The notes below the pieces were generated by a model. That model saw only the letters and a list, made by a program, of their open reading frames with translations. It had not been told where the DNA came from and searched no databases. Shown here in pieces: positions 5,933 through 14,304 of a stretch of DNA of 20,508 bases (its first letter is position 1; the number at the start of each line of letters is the position of its first letter). Source of the DNA: a virus. The stretch covers positions 1 through 20,508 of IMG/VR virus record IMGVR_UViG_3300025646_006878, one strand, 5' to 3'. The position numbers and the translations under genes are program-made.

Positions 5933-8900
5933 CAAGCATACTCCTGCGCTGAGTCTGAACCTAACACGGGGAGCGCGTCATTGCTAGCCATGAATGCGTC
6001 TGCCTTGTGCGTGGCGCTCGCGCTTGCGTAGGTGGTCGGCTCGAGCGTTCCCCCGCTCGCGCTGATCCCATGGTTGGTTGTGAAGGTGATCGTCTGACCG
6101 ACCACAGAGAGAATCGTGAGCCCTGTCAGCGCGCCGTCCTCGTTGCCCTCTGGCAAGTAGTCCACCACATCACCCGCGGCGAAGTAACTCGCATCGTCCT
6201 CGCTGAACTGTGCTGAGGCGATGGTCACACTAGAGGATGTCGGCGTGGCTGTGACGAGCGCGGAAGCGTTCCAACACACAGGGCTTATGCCGAGAGAGAT
6301 CATCTCAAGCTGGCAGCCCTCGCCCATGAGGTCTTGATGGATCGCCTTCACAAAGCCGATGCCGTTGGTGACGCCGAAGCTGTCATCGTAGCCCTTGAGG
6401 TGCTTGGAGGTGACATCGACATAAGAGCCGACATCGAGGAACATGCTCGCGCCTGTTCCGATATTCCCGACCCACTCTCGCGCAGGGTTGCTGAACAGGT
6501 TGAACAGCCTTGCCGATGTCGGGAGGAAGAATCCAAAGCTGTCTCCAGCGCCCTCACCAATATCTCTGAGTCTCAGCCCGCGAACGCTGATGCCGATCTT
6601 CTTGAGCTCGCCGCCATAACGATTCACCGCCTCTTGATTCGTGAAGGTTCTTGAGGCGCGATACTTCTCTTCAACCTCGTCCCAATCGAACTGATAGACC
6701 ACCTGCGTCACGATGTCCTCAAAGATCGACCAGCGCGGCGGCGGGTCTGCGATCCAATCCGCCTCGGTGATGGTCGCATCGAGGAAGCGACGATTCTCTG
6801 CGCCGAGCGGCTGGAGCCTCAGCAACGATGACCCGGTGGTCTCGTCTCGGTGCATGATGAGCGCACAGCCCATCATCTTTAGAACGCCGCTGATCTGCTC
6901 CTCGATGTCTGTCCCCTCAGATGACAGGTCTCCACTCAGGCTGAAGAGTGCGGTGCTGTCGTAGGCGATAAAGCTCGCCTCGTCGATCTCGCTTGAGGGA
7001 ATGCCGAGCCCAATCGGAAACAGGTCATAGTCACCGTTGACCTCGAAGCCGCCGCCGCTCTCGAGGAGGCGCAGGAGCAGCTCACCTGGTCGGATCTGAT
7101 CATATCGCGCGCCTCGGCTGATCAAGCACCTCTCCTGCCCCTGCCAATCTCCGAAGCTGTTGTTGTCGTTGAGATACACATTTCGGCTGAGGTGGATATA
7201 TACGCCGATAGCATCACCTTGAAAGCTCGCTGTAGTCTCGTGCGTGGCTTTGAACCATTGCTTCTGCATCTCTCCTGCGACCCGGTTGAAGTACTTCACC
7301 TCAACATCATAATCGTTGCCGTCTGGTGCAGAAGGGAGACCGATTGAGCCCTCCACCAAGATCAGCGGCTCAACGACCTGATACCAGGCGAGAGCCACGC
7401 CGCCGAGAGGAATGCGAGATGATCGCGTTCGACCTGTCCTGCCGAGTGTGCTCTCAAGGAGAACCTGCGTTCCATTCCGGTTGGAGGCTCCCGCGCGACC
7501 GATGTCGAGCGTCGCTTGCTCGGTGAGTTGGATCGGATAGTTGAGGCGCATATAATCATCAAGCGCAGGATAGCCAGCGGCGGCGGTCCAATAACGACCA
7601 TCGATCGGCTCCACCTTTTCACGCGCAGACCACATGAGCATCTGCGTGCTGAATGGTGTTGGATCGGCGTTCTGAACGGCAACAACATCAGAGCCGTCGA
7701 GCGCCCATCTTCCCCATTGACCATCGACTCCCTGCGTCGTGCTCAATGTAAGTTGGAGCTGTGAGTTGATCGCCTGTGTCCATTGAACAAGGGTCTCCTC
7801 AGCGATCTTGATCCGCTTGATCTCGACCTGTGGTCGGATCTCAAGATAGTCGCCCATATAGAGGTTCGTAGATGCCGAATCGAACTGTATCGAACAGCCT
7901 GGGCTCGGCGCGTTCGATGTGACGCTTATTGGCAAAAAAGAGCGATTGAATCCGATAATGCCCAATCGGGGAAAGCGCGGATGGACGCCCGAGTCACCAT
8001 GAGGGAGGCTTATGTCGAACAGCCGATTAATCTCTTGAGCAATGTCAACATCAAGGTATGCAACATTCGGCGTTACAGCGGTGTCAATGCTCGTGATGCG
8101 AGCCTGACGGCTTGTGCCGATGAGCCTCCACGCCCATTCAAGATGATTCCCTGTCGTGGAGAAATAGTGATAGTCGTGAAGGAGGTTGGTTGTGACGCCG
8201 ATCGCCGCAGACGCGCTCGAAGCGAGAGCCACGAGCGGCAAGATCGAGAAGCTGACCTCGCTCGCCTCCTCGACCTGTGGCGTGTTGTCGATGAAGCCGT
8301 TGACCACCTGAACAAAGTCCGACAGACCGCCATCTGGATATTGGTGAGCTGCGAACAGTGAACAGCGCCGACCTCTAAAGGTCGTGATCTCGGTTGTCAC
8401 CTCTGGCGAGTTGGTGCCGCCGAGCGTGATCGCATGAGCTTGACGCTGTGATCCGCCGACTGCGCGAGCCCCGATCAGGAGCTTGTTTGAGGTGACACCA
8501 GAGCAGCGGAAGCTCTCTGCCCCAATGTGAACGATCGAAGGCGTTATGATCTGACCTCTTAGATCTCGATCAACATTGGCGAGGATCGGCGCATTGGTCT
8601 CATACTTGATTGACTGCGTGAGCTTTGCCCTCGTGACGCTCGAGCGCGATCCACACCGACCAAATACCACATGAGGATCAGTTGACGCGCCACGAGCTCC
8701 ACGAGAGGCGAGAGTCACGCTCACGCCTTGATAGGAGGCGATGCCGCCAGCGGGATCAATCGAGCCGCTGAACGAACCAACAGAGACGAGCCCTGTCACA
8801 TTCTGATACGAGACGCCGGTGGCAATGTTTTGATCGAGATTGGAGCCGCTGAGATCAAGGTCATGGCTCATGTATCTGACCCGAAGCCCTGCGACCTGCA

Positions 8901-8937
8901 AGACGAACACGCGCCGCCCATGCTGAGAAGAGATCAT
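5932..8937 (-). CDS. Large tail-tip protein, central hub candidate
   Basis: Product of 1001 residues from ATG 8937-8935, which overlaps the preceding stop as TGATG with AGGAGG just upstream. Reading the frame from 9096 would only cover the upstream gene. The N-terminus reads RRVFVLQVAGLRVRYMSHDL, then NVTGLVSVGSFSGSIDPAGG (~45-65), beta-rich structure. The middle (~665-800) contains DIEEQISGVLKMMGCALIMH, DWDEVEEKYRASRTF and AVNRYGGELKKIGISVRGL; the latter layout (Tyr-Gly before a K-x-I-x-x-R-G-L strand) recalls the central tail hub domains of siphophages. A C-terminal beta domain follows (TPTSSSVTIASAQFSEDD near 890). Being the largest gene after the tape measure and just before a peptidase matches a hub that closes the tube and anchors fibres. 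The precise family is uncertain. Confidence 0.8.
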   Translation of the reverse strand: MISSQHGRRVFVLQVAGLRVRYMSHDLDLSGSNLDQNIATGVSYQNVTGLVSVGSFSGSIDPAGGIASYQGVSVTLASRGARGASTDPHVVFGRCGSRSSVTRAKLTQSIKYETNAPILANVDRDLRGQIITPSIVHIGAESFRCSGVTSNKLLIGARAVGGSQRQAHAITLGGTNSPEVTTEITTFRGRRCSLFAAHQYPDGGLSDFVQVVNGFIDNTPQVEEASEVSFSILPLVALASSASAAIGVTTNLLHDYHYFSTTGNHLEWAWRLIGTSRQARITSIDTAVTPNVAYLDVDIAQEINRLFDISLPHGDSGVHPRFPRLGIIGFNRSFLPISVTSNAPSPGCSIQFDSASTNLYMGDYLEIRPQVEIKRIKIAEETLVQWTQAINSQLQLTLSTTQGVDGQWGRWALDGSDVVAVQNADPTPFSTQMLMWSAREKVEPIDGRYWTAAAGYPALDDYMRLNYPIQLTEQATLDIGRAGASNRNGTQVLLESTLGRTGRTRSSRIPLGGVALAWYQVVEPLILVEGSIGLPSAPDGNDYDVEVKYFNRVAGEMQKQWFKATHETTASFQGDAIGVYIHLSRNVYLNDNNSFGDWQGQERCLISRGARYDQIRPGELLLRLLESGGGFEVNGDYDLFPIGLGIPSSEIDEASFIAYDSTALFSLSGDLSSEGTDIEEQISGVLKMMGCALIMHRDETTGSSLLRLQPLGAENRRFLDATITEADWIADPPPRWSIFEDIVTQVVYQFDWDEVEEKYRASRTFTNQEAVNRYGGELKKIGISVRGLRLRDIGEGAGDSFGFFLPTSARLFNLFSNPAREWVGNIGTGASMFLDVGSYVDVTSKHLKGYDDSFGVTNGIGFVKAIHQDLMGEGCQLEMISLGISPVCWNASALVTATPTSSSVTIASAQFSEDDASYFAAGDVVDYLPEGNEDGALTGLTILSVVGQTITFTTNHGISASGGTLEPTTYASASATHKADAFMASNDALPVLGSDSAQEYA
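5941..5945 (-). promoter_or_regulatory. Ribosome binding site deciding the peptidase start
   Basis: AGGAG with an 8-base spacer to ATG 5932-5930 supports the ATG over the TTG one codon upstream. Confidence 0.7.
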
Positions 8938-9542
8938 CACGCCTCCTGGTAGATGTCGATGAGGTGCAGAGCCGTGACAGCCACTGAAGCCGCGGCGATC
9001 CTCACGCAGATCACTTGCCCACGATACGCCTGTGGAACATAGAGCGGTCTCGGCACATAAGAGGAAGATCCCGACGGCGGTCGAGTGAGAGCCCAACCCG
9101 AGGAGAGGCGCGTCGGGTTGGACTGAGGCATGTCCTCTGTCTCAAGGTAGTAGTTGAGGACACAGCCCGCATCAATAGTGCCATCTATCGCGCCGCTCAC
9201 AACCGACTTGAGGGAGATCTGGAGTGTTGGCGTATCGTCTTGAGCTGTAGAGGCAGAGTACACCACACTAAACCAGATCCATTCGGTGAGCGGCGTTGTG
9301 GCATAGAGGAGCTGCCAAGTCTCCTCATGCCCCTTCTCGATGATCTGATTGATCTCGAAAAGGCTCGCCGCAAAGCCGACCGTGACTCTTTGTAGATGAT
9401 AGTGAGCTTCACCAAGCATCTTGACCGAGGCGAGATTGAGCGCGCCGATGGCGATCTGCGCGACCGTGGAGCCTGCCACCAAGCGCCCTTGATCACATGT
9501 TGAGAGAGCAGGGAGTGTCTGAGGTGATGATGGCGTAAGCAT
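8937..9542 (-). CDS. Hypothetical tail-tip protein
   Basis: Product of 201 residues starting at ATG 9542-9540, overlapping the previous stop as TAATG; the upstream start at 9599 would lie within the previous gene. I do not recognise it. Segments include DQGRLVAGSTVAQIAIGALN at the N-terminus, TEWIWFSVVYSASTAQDD near residue 90, GCVLNYYLETEDMP in the middle, and GQVICVRIAAASVAV near the C-terminus, all beta-prone. Its plan (an L-x-A-G-x-x-I/V start, a strand-rich middle, and a G-x-V/L-x-x-x-x-A-x-S ending) resembles the first half of the 339-residue protein encoded just before it. The two may be paralogues. Probable role: structural part of the tail tip. Confidence 0.7.
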   Translation of the reverse strand: MLTPSSPQTLPALSTCDQGRLVAGSTVAQIAIGALNLASVKMLGEAHYHLQRVTVGFAASLFEINQIIEKGHEETWQLLYATTPLTEWIWFSVVYSASTAQDDTPTLQISLKSVVSGAIDGTIDAGCVLNYYLETEDMPQSNPTRLSSGWALTRPPSGSSSYVPRPLYVPQAYRGQVICVRIAAASVAVTALHLIDIYQEA

Positions 9543-10561
9543 TATGGACCCCAGAGGCAGAGAGCGGTGATGACGCCGAGAGTGTTGCCATCCCACCAAT
9601 GGTTATCGACAAGGTTGAGCGGCGTCGGGTCTAAACCGACTTGATAGAGCGGGAGCTTAAACTCTCCGTCAACAGGCTCCAGAAGCAAACCGAGCGTGAA
9701 GAATGACCAGCCATTGGTAGTCAAGGTGATGCGCTGACCAAGTATGTCAATATCAACGCTCGTGGTGATCCCCTCTGCCTTGATTGCGCCATAGATGACC
9801 TGCGGTCCAATCTCCGCCCAAGGGATCGCCACAGGAGTCAACAGACGCATGATGTCACCTGCGCCAAGCCACTCGGCAGGTCCAGGGTTCGGGGTGATAT
9901 AGGTCGCGTTCTGAACCGATGACCACGAGACCCAGGTTCTTAAACGCCCTCTGAGTGTCCCGATGTCGCTGATCATGTTGTGACCCACGCGCGCGCTGAG
10001 AGGCTTCTCATCATCAAGCCGACCGATCCCGAATGGCTTGAAGGTGTTGCCCATGACGGTCGCGTTGGATGTCGGGAGAGGCGATGTGAGAGGAGCCCAT
10101 CGCGCCATGATCGAGGCGATCTTGACCGTGCCGCTGGTTGCTTTGCACTCGAGGGTCAAGGTTCCGAAGCTCGCGCCGAAGCTCGACAGGCTCAAGGTGG
10201 AGATGTACAGAGCCTCACTCCCGCCCGATGTTGCAACCTCTTGCACATCTGACGATCCAACGAAGTCGAGCGTGAGGCGAATCGAGCCTGTGCCATGCAC
10301 GAGAAGATAGACCTCAAGGTCAAGGTGCAGGTTGCTCGCTTGTGGTAGCTTCCACTCACACATCGTCTGATAGGTGGTGTCACTCTGTGAGCAGCTCCCA
10401 TCGCTCCACGCTTGCGAGATGATGTTGGTGATGCCGCCCACGCCGAAACTGTAGTTGAGCGTCTGACCAATGCTGTTGATCGCGCCATAGCTGATCGGCT
10501 GACCTGCAACAACGGTCTGAGGGTCAGCGAGAGGAGGAGGAGAGGCGAAGCTGTTGCTCAT
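9542..10561 (-). CDS. Hypothetical tail-tip protein
   Basis: Product of 339 residues from ATG 10561-10559, overlapping the preceding stop as ATGA. It has no signal peptide, membrane span or catalytic motif. The N-terminal half (VVAGQPISYGAINSIGQTLN, SGTVKIASIMARW) looks like a beta-sandwich. The second half contains IGTLRGRLRTWVSWSSVQN, AGDIMRLLTPVAIPWAE and GITTSVDIDILGQRITLTTN, then a Trp-rich C-terminus (NHWWDGNTL and LCLWGP). Position in the tail-tip block suggests a distal tail or baseplate-like component. I recognise no named family. Confidence 0.72.
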   Translation of the reverse strand: MSNSFASPPPLADPQTVVAGQPISYGAINSIGQTLNYSFGVGGITNIISQAWSDGSCSQSDTTYQTMCEWKLPQASNLHLDLEVYLLVHGTGSIRLTLDFVGSSDVQEVATSGGSEALYISTLSLSSFGASFGTLTLECKATSGTVKIASIMARWAPLTSPLPTSNATVMGNTFKPFGIGRLDDEKPLSARVGHNMISDIGTLRGRLRTWVSWSSVQNATYITPNPGPAEWLGAGDIMRLLTPVAIPWAEIGPQVIYGAIKAEGITTSVDIDILGQRITLTTNGWSFFTLGLLLEPVDGEFKLPLYQVGLDPTPLNLVDNHWWDGNTLGVITALCLWGP

Positions 10562-11757
10562 AGGTGCTCCAGGCTGACCGTCACAGGCACACGCTTCTTG
10601 AGCGCACCGAAGGAGAGGTCAAAGTCGGTGGAGCGCATCGAGCACCGCAGGCGCCCGAGGTCTCCGTTGTTCTCGCTCGTGTAGAGCAGATCATAGGCAG
10701 GCTGGTTGCTCGACACCAAACCCGACCTCAGCGAGCGGCGCGCGTCACCCCAACCTTGATAGAAGTTGATCCGCTCACCCTCGCCGCAGTAGGGAAGGAA
10801 GCCCTCTGTGAAATGACGATAGAGATCCTTCTGATCAAGCAAGGCGTCGATATCGAAGGTGAGGTTGCTCGTCACATAAGAGCCGAGGAAGTTGGACACA
10901 TAGCCACCACCGAGGAGGCGGCGCGCGGTGCTCTCGGTCTCGGTCGAGTAGAAGTGAGCCTGGTAAGGTCTCGAGGGGAACAGCGCGCCAGGGAGCGGTC
11001 GGTCGGCGGTGATCCTGTCATATCCTGTGAATGGATGATCTGCGACCTCGCTCCCACTAAAGCCGAGCCGATCTCGGAAGGTGGTCGATGACCATGTGAT
11101 AGCTCCATAGCTCGTCGGATAGTGGGCTTCAACATGCCCATCATCGTTGATGAGCCAGAAGAAGGTCGAATAGTTGCTGCTCTGTGCCGCCTCGTGAAGC
11201 GCCTCAAGGCATGTGGTCGAGTAAAGCTCATCGGCATCACTCGTCACTCCTCTATTCCGAAGGAGTGTCATAATGTCCTGCCTTGGAGCCTTTGCCGCAT
11301 CGTTGACGAACGGCGCGGTGAAGCTCCCGCCACTGCTCGTCAGCGTGAAGCGCCCGCCGAGGTAGAGCCCACGCATCCAATCAAGCTCGGCTGTCACGAC
11401 CAAGCGACCACCGACCACCGAAGCCGTCTGCGTTCCCCAACCAAACACATCGTCACCGATAGGCGCGATGGAGAAGGCTGTCGATGCGTTACTGATCTCA
11501 AGGAGATCATCGCCGTTGATCGACACCTGCCAATCGCTCCCGAAGGTGGCGAGCGAACTGACCAGCTCTGTCAGCGAGGACAAGCTCGATCGACCGTTGA
11601 GGAAGAACAGCGCATCTTCATATACTCCCGCACCGGCGGAGAAGGTCGGCAAGGTGATCGAGTTCCCATCTTGCTCAAAGACCGTGACGCCGCTCCATTG
11701 CCGAGCGTCAAAGGAAGTGATCAAGGCGAAATTAGGTGACGGATCATTCAGCGGCAT
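10558..11757 (-). CDS. Tail protein following the tape measure, distal-tail candidate
   Basis: Product of 399 residues; ATG 11757-11755 overlaps the tape-measure stop by one base (TGATG). Two similar stretches are visible: SDWQVSINGDDLLEIS followed by a GDDVFGWG turn (~70-105), and TFFWLINDDGHVEAHYPTSY followed by FRDRLGFSGSEV (~195-235). Both have a W/F-x-x-x-I-N-x-D strand, a short gap and an F/L-G-W/F motif, so the protein may contain two copies of one fold. The C-terminus (CSMRSTDFDLSFGALKKRVP) is strand-rich. Genes just after the tape measure usually encode the distal tail ring or the tip proteins that nucleate the tube. The exact role is inference from position. Confidence 0.75.
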   Translation of the reverse strand: MPLNDPSPNFALITSFDARQWSGVTVFEQDGNSITLPTFSAGAGVYEDALFFLNGRSSLSSLTELVSSLATFGSDWQVSINGDDLLEISNASTAFSIAPIGDDVFGWGTQTASVVGGRLVVTAELDWMRGLYLGGRFTLTSSGGSFTAPFVNDAAKAPRQDIMTLLRNRGVTSDADELYSTTCLEALHEAAQSSNYSTFFWLINDDGHVEAHYPTSYGAITWSSTTFRDRLGFSGSEVADHPFTGYDRITADRPLPGALFPSRPYQAHFYSTETESTARRLLGGGYVSNFLGSYVTSNLTFDIDALLDQKDLYRHFTEGFLPYCGEGERINFYQGWGDARRSLRSGLVSSNQPAYDLLYTSENNGDLGRLRCSMRSTDFDLSFGALKKRVPVTVSLEHL

Positions 11758-13886
11758 CAGCGCGCTCCTCTCATCTCACCACGGCGGCGATCAAGGCGTT
11801 GAGTCATAGCCATCTCTGCGGCTCGCTTGGTGTCATACACCACAGCACCGCCGAAGTTGACATTGTAGACGATTGAGCTGGTCTCAGCCCGCTCGCGCTG
11901 TGGCGCGGTCGATGTCTGCGGCGTCCCTGTCGGCGAGGTCGGCGTGGATGTGTTCTTGCCTCCTGCTCCTCCTGTCTGAATGGATGCGGCAGCTCCACCG
12001 GCGGCAACGGCGGCGGCTCCGAAGATGCCTGCCGCGGTGAAGTGGTTAGCGGCTGCGGCAGGGTTGAGGAAGAGCGCGGCAACGCCCTTGGCAGACTCCA
12101 TGAGCGCCGAGACCGTTGCCTCCTGCGCGAGCCCTTGCAGGACTCCCTTGAACGCCTCACCGATGCTCTGAGATGTCCAGATCGCCGCCGCCGCCGCTTG
12201 AGCGAATCCCTTGCCATATTGGTCAAGCGCGCCGTTCACCTTCTCGAGCCTCAGATCAATATACTGCTGCTCTATCTCTGCGCGCTCCATGGTGAATCGC
12301 CTATGCATCTCTGCGAGCTTGACCTCGTTGTCCTGCGCCAAGATGAACTCTTGTGCATAACGAACGCCAAGCGCATCGAGGCGCTGTTGGTTCTCGGCGG
12401 CGAGGTCATCTTTGGGAACGATGCGGTGCTCGATGGCGAACTGCTGACTTTCAGCCTCGAACGCGATCGCTTCCTTGATGGTCTCACGCTGGATATTGAG
12501 ACGCTCCTCGGCGGCAACACGCTCGGCGGCTGTGCGCTCGTCTCGCAGCTTCTTCAGCTCAAGCTCATAGCTCTTTTGGATCACAGCGAGCTTCATCGGC
12601 TCATCCTTGGCGAGCTCGAGCCCGGCGCGGTGACGCTCCTCGATGAGTGCCAGCTTCTGCGCCTCGCCATCCTTCGTGAGCTGAATGTCAAGGAGGTTGA
12701 TCTGGCTCTGCATGGCGAGACGCTGTTGCTCGGCTGCGGCTGCGGCTTTGGCTTCTGCGTCGCGTCGCGCCTGTGCCTCTTTCCAAGCCCTCTGACGCTC
12801 CTCACGCGCCTTCTTGGCGGCGTCCTGCTCCAGCTTTACCTGTCGAGCCATGTTCGCCTCTCTGATAGCCTCCTCCTCACGCAGACCCTCAACGGCGTCC
12901 TTCTGACCCTTGATCATCTCGATCAGCTCGGCGCGGCTCTTGTCCTCGAGCCCGAGGAGGCTGATCGCGTGCTCGGTCTCAACATTGTCCTTGATGAGCG
13001 CTTGAGTCAGCTCATCGAGTTGACCAGCTTCGAGGCGCAGGAGCTCCACCGTCTTAAGTCGCTCGGCGTTCTCTTTGAACTTGGCGCGCAGGTTGTCGGT
13101 GGTCTGCTCCTCAAGGACCTTCTCTTGCTCGGCGGCTGCGGCGATGCCTGCTAGGTTCTGAGCTGATGCGGCTGTGATCTCAGCGGTGCGCTTGGCTCGC
13201 TTGGCTTGCACCTCTGATAGCTCAAGCTCTGCCTTCTGCACAGCCTGAATCGCGGCAGATGTCTCTGAGGAGACCTTGCCATATTCCTTCTGAACCGATG
13301 TGAGATGCGCTTGTGCCTCGGTGAGCGCCTTCTGAGCCTTCTCTTCCTTATCGATCAGAGGAAGGAGCTTCTCCGTTTTCTTGATCAACAGCTCTTTTGC
13401 GACCTGCGTCTCGAGAGTGATTCGTGCAAAACGCTCAAGCTGTCGAGCAGTCGGCACAACGCCGCCCTCAGCGAGAGCCTCGAGCTTTGACGAGAGATCA
13501 CTCGCCGCCGCCGCCATTGCCTCTTGACGATCCTCTGCCTCCTGCGCGGCTCCTGATAGCTGCCTATAAGCCTCATAGACTGCGCCGACCGCAGTCACGA
13601 CCAAGCTGATCGGACCGAGAAGAGATGTAAAGCTCAGAGCGCCACCTTGACCGAGAGCAGAGAAGGCGTCCTTGACACCATCGACTGCGCTGAGGCTCTC
13701 ACCAAGCGCGTCACTCACGCTGGAAAGACCCTCGCCGAGCTGCTTGTTGGTCTTGCCGACTACATCCCCGACAGACTTGAAGGTCTCACCAACGCCCTCG
13801 GCGCCCTTGGTGATGTTCTGAAGTCCCTTGCCGACCTCCTTCTGACCGACAAGCTCAACCTCAATCTGAACCTGATTCTCAGCCAT
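11757..13886 (-). CDS. Tail tape measure protein
   Basis: Product of 709 residues from ATG 13886-13884, with a strong AAGGAGG at 13893-13899 and an 8-base overlap with the chaperone extension. Tape measures line the tail tube during assembly and set its length. Seen here: a glycine/valine-rich N-terminus (NITKGAEGVGETFKSVGDVV), a hydrophobic stretch near 85-105 (SLLGPISLVVTAVGAVYEAY), and about 400 residues of charged helical coiled coil (~110-560: AKKAREERQRAWKEAQARRD, LEQDAAKKAREE). A hydrophobic Ala-rich segment follows near 570-640 (GIFGAAAVAAGGAAAS). At the usual ~0.15 nm per residue, 709 residues imply a tail shaft of about 105 nm, assuming full helical extension. Its position directly after the chaperone pair supports the call strongly. 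Confidence 0.92.
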   Translation of the reverse strand: MAENQVQIEVELVGQKEVGKGLQNITKGAEGVGETFKSVGDVVGKTNKQLGEGLSSVSDALGESLSAVDGVKDAFSALGQGGALSFTSLLGPISLVVTAVGAVYEAYRQLSGAAQEAEDRQEAMAAAASDLSSKLEALAEGGVVPTARQLERFARITLETQVAKELLIKKTEKLLPLIDKEEKAQKALTEAQAHLTSVQKEYGKVSSETSAAIQAVQKAELELSEVQAKRAKRTAEITAASAQNLAGIAAAAEQEKVLEEQTTDNLRAKFKENAERLKTVELLRLEAGQLDELTQALIKDNVETEHAISLLGLEDKSRAELIEMIKGQKDAVEGLREEEAIREANMARQVKLEQDAAKKAREERQRAWKEAQARRDAEAKAAAAAEQQRLAMQSQINLLDIQLTKDGEAQKLALIEERHRAGLELAKDEPMKLAVIQKSYELELKKLRDERTAAERVAAEERLNIQRETIKEAIAFEAESQQFAIEHRIVPKDDLAAENQQRLDALGVRYAQEFILAQDNEVKLAEMHRRFTMERAEIEQQYIDLRLEKVNGALDQYGKGFAQAAAAAIWTSQSIGEAFKGVLQGLAQEATVSALMESAKGVAALFLNPAAAANHFTAAGIFGAAAVAAGGAAASIQTGGAGGKNTSTPTSPTGTPQTSTAPQRERAETSSIVYNVNFGGAVVYDTKRAAEMAMTQRLDRRRGEMRGAR

Positions 13887-14304
13887 TCTGCGCCTCCTTC
13901 ATTGCCTGCTCTCGTTGTCGAGCGATCATGTCCTCGGTGGCTGAGTGTAGCACATCGAAGGCTTCCACTATGGCGCAGGAGGGTTGCGGGAATTGAACAG
14001 ATAATGAAGCAAGCCCCGCTCTATGTCGAGAGTAGGCATGCACGATAGACGCGAGCCTGTTAGCGTCTGCCACAGGACACGATCTGATCTGAAGCTCGCT
14101 GAATGATGAGCCACTATCGGGAGCCACGCGATAACCAGGTATGAAGCGCCCTGACTCGTCTACTTGCGACTGAGGAAGCCCCTCGAGGAAGGAGCCGCCG
14201 CAGTTGCCACGCAGGCGTCTGAGCGCAGGCTTCGCCTTGCACTGATCACAGCTCCAAGACCTGCCGCCGCTATGTGAGAGCCACACGGCGGCGGCGAGTC
14301 CTAT
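13879..14304 (-). CDS. Tail assembly chaperone, -1 frameshift extension (gpT-like part of gpGT)
   Basis: This reading frame is probably translated only after ribosomes slip -1 at 14304-14310. The fusion then runs from 14816 to 13879 and is 312 residues (171 + 6 bridging residues, IGLAAA, + 135). The only local start is a GTG at 14286 inside the hairpin, without a well-placed ribosome site. The extension carries a cysteine pattern, numbered from that GTG: Cys13-x2-Cys16, Cys29 (NCGG), Cys70 (RSCPV) and Cys104 (PSCAI). The first four could bind a zinc ion. The C-terminus is a helix (ATEDMIARQREQAMKEAQNG). In lambda the long form recruits tube protein to the tape measure and is absent from the mature tail. 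The same is expected here. It ends 8 bases inside the tape-measure gene. Confidence 0.85.
   Translation of the reverse strand: MGLAAAVWLSHSGGRSWSCDQCKAKPALRRLRGNCGGSFLEGLPQSQVDESGRFIPGYRVAPDSGSSFSELQIRSCPVADANRLASIVHAYSRHRAGLASLSVQFPQPSCAIVEAFDVLHSATEDMIARQREQAMKEAQNG
14263..14295 (-). other. Frameshift-stimulating hairpin
   Basis: Reading the minus strand, GCCGCCGC (14295-14288) pairs with GCGGCGGC (14270-14263), eight perfect pairs. After one C-A mismatch (14287/14271), GTGTG (14286-14282) pairs with CACAT (14276-14272) including one G-U pair, closing a five-base loop GCTCT. It begins 8 bases after the slippery heptamer, the spacing at which downstream structures stall ribosomes and promote -1 slippage. 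All bases are also coding in the extension frame. Confidence 0.85.

Noticed and set aside
5932-9096. Upstream extension of the hub frame to 9096
   Set aside because: The added 53 residues overlap the previous gene; ATG 8937 has AGGAGG and a TGATG overlap.
12042-13154. Long plus-strand open frame (370 codons) across the tape measure
   Set aside because: It is antisense to a strong coiled-coil gene with good ribosome site; its Leu-rich product mirrors the Glu/Lys-rich codons of the tape measure.
13879-14286. Independent gene starting at GTG 14286
   Set aside because: The GTG lies in the hairpin stem without a well-spaced ribosome site, while a slippery heptamer fuses this frame to the chaperone.
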